Assembly (NCBI RefSeq): GCF_027887165.1
Contig: NC_077228.1
Location: 183,793,643-183,857,642, forward strand
Reading direction: 5' to 3'
From: Monodelphis domestica
Lineage: Eukaryota > Chordata > Mammalia > Didelphimorphia > Didelphidae
Length of the DNA stretch: 64,000 bases
Part shown: piece after piece, positions 63,761 to 64,000 of the stretch
Layout of the letters: every line of letters begins with the position of its first letter
Position numbering within the stretch: the stretch's first letter is position 1
Made by a program: the position numbers and the translations under genes
Notes under the pieces: model-generated
Databases searched by the model: none
The model's input: the letters and a program-made list of their open reading frames with translations, nothing else
Told to the model about the DNA's origin: nothing

Positions 63761-64000
63761 TGGTGGTGATCCCTCACTTTTTAAATTTAATAATAAAATC
63801 TGAATGTAATTGACTGGTGCTTTTTTGACTTGATGCTTTTTCCAAGAGGAGGAGGAGGAGGAAGCCACATTTACAGAGCAGAACAAGGACCTTTCTCATG
63901 CTTCACCCTGTCCCTTTGGAGAAGGGCAGCAAATTAACATGTCAGCATCCTCTCTGGCTAAGAGAGGAGCAGAAACTTGGCAAGTGCTGTCCTCAGAGAG
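63761..64000. other. Unassigned sequence
   Basis: A short GGA repeat near 63848-63862. No gene recognised. Confidence 0.4.

Overview
This window is vertebrate nuclear DNA from a marsupial. The evidence is its mix of repeats: tRNA-headed SINEs whose tails resemble RTE/BovB LINEs, a second tRNA-headed SINE family ending in a GGAAGGTAAGGGTTT-type tail, L1 elements with a marsupial-type ORF1/ORF2, and many old L2, CR1/L3 and MIR copies. hAT transposons with TIRs close to AGTGATGGTGAACC are also present. The species cannot be decided from sequence alone. The repeat names are from memory of these families and were not checked against a library.

Layout. 1-3.5 kb: the 5' two thirds of a minus-strand L1 (5' UTR, broken ORF1, long inter-ORF spacer, ORF2 endonuclease). 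3.5-13.9 kb: old L2, MIR, SINEs and L1 3' ends with little unique sequence. 14.3-18.8 kb: a second long minus-strand L1, split by a probable solo LTR. 18.8-33.7 kb: nested L2/L1/SINE/hAT insertions, including an exact 77-bp duplication and an exact 29-bp tandem duplication. 33.7-36 kb and 42.6-43.3 kb: repeat-poor blocks that look like candidate conserved non-coding DNA. 40.5-40.85 kb: a very long TTCC microsatellite. 44-50 kb: SINEs, a second hAT copy and LTR-like debris. 50.4-53.5 kb: a repeat-free AT-rich block with minus-strand AATAAA signals, which could be a 3' UTR. 54-58.5 kb: more SINEs, L2 and L3.

The only convincing host coding sequence is a minus-strand terminal exon at 58951-59750. 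It is preceded by a good splice acceptor and encodes 265 complete codons ending in a stop. I do not recognise the protein. No tRNA, rRNA, CRISPR, operon or bacterial feature was seen. I found no clear new biological system. The most useful leads are the unrecognised exon, the repeat-poor blocks and the duplication structures.
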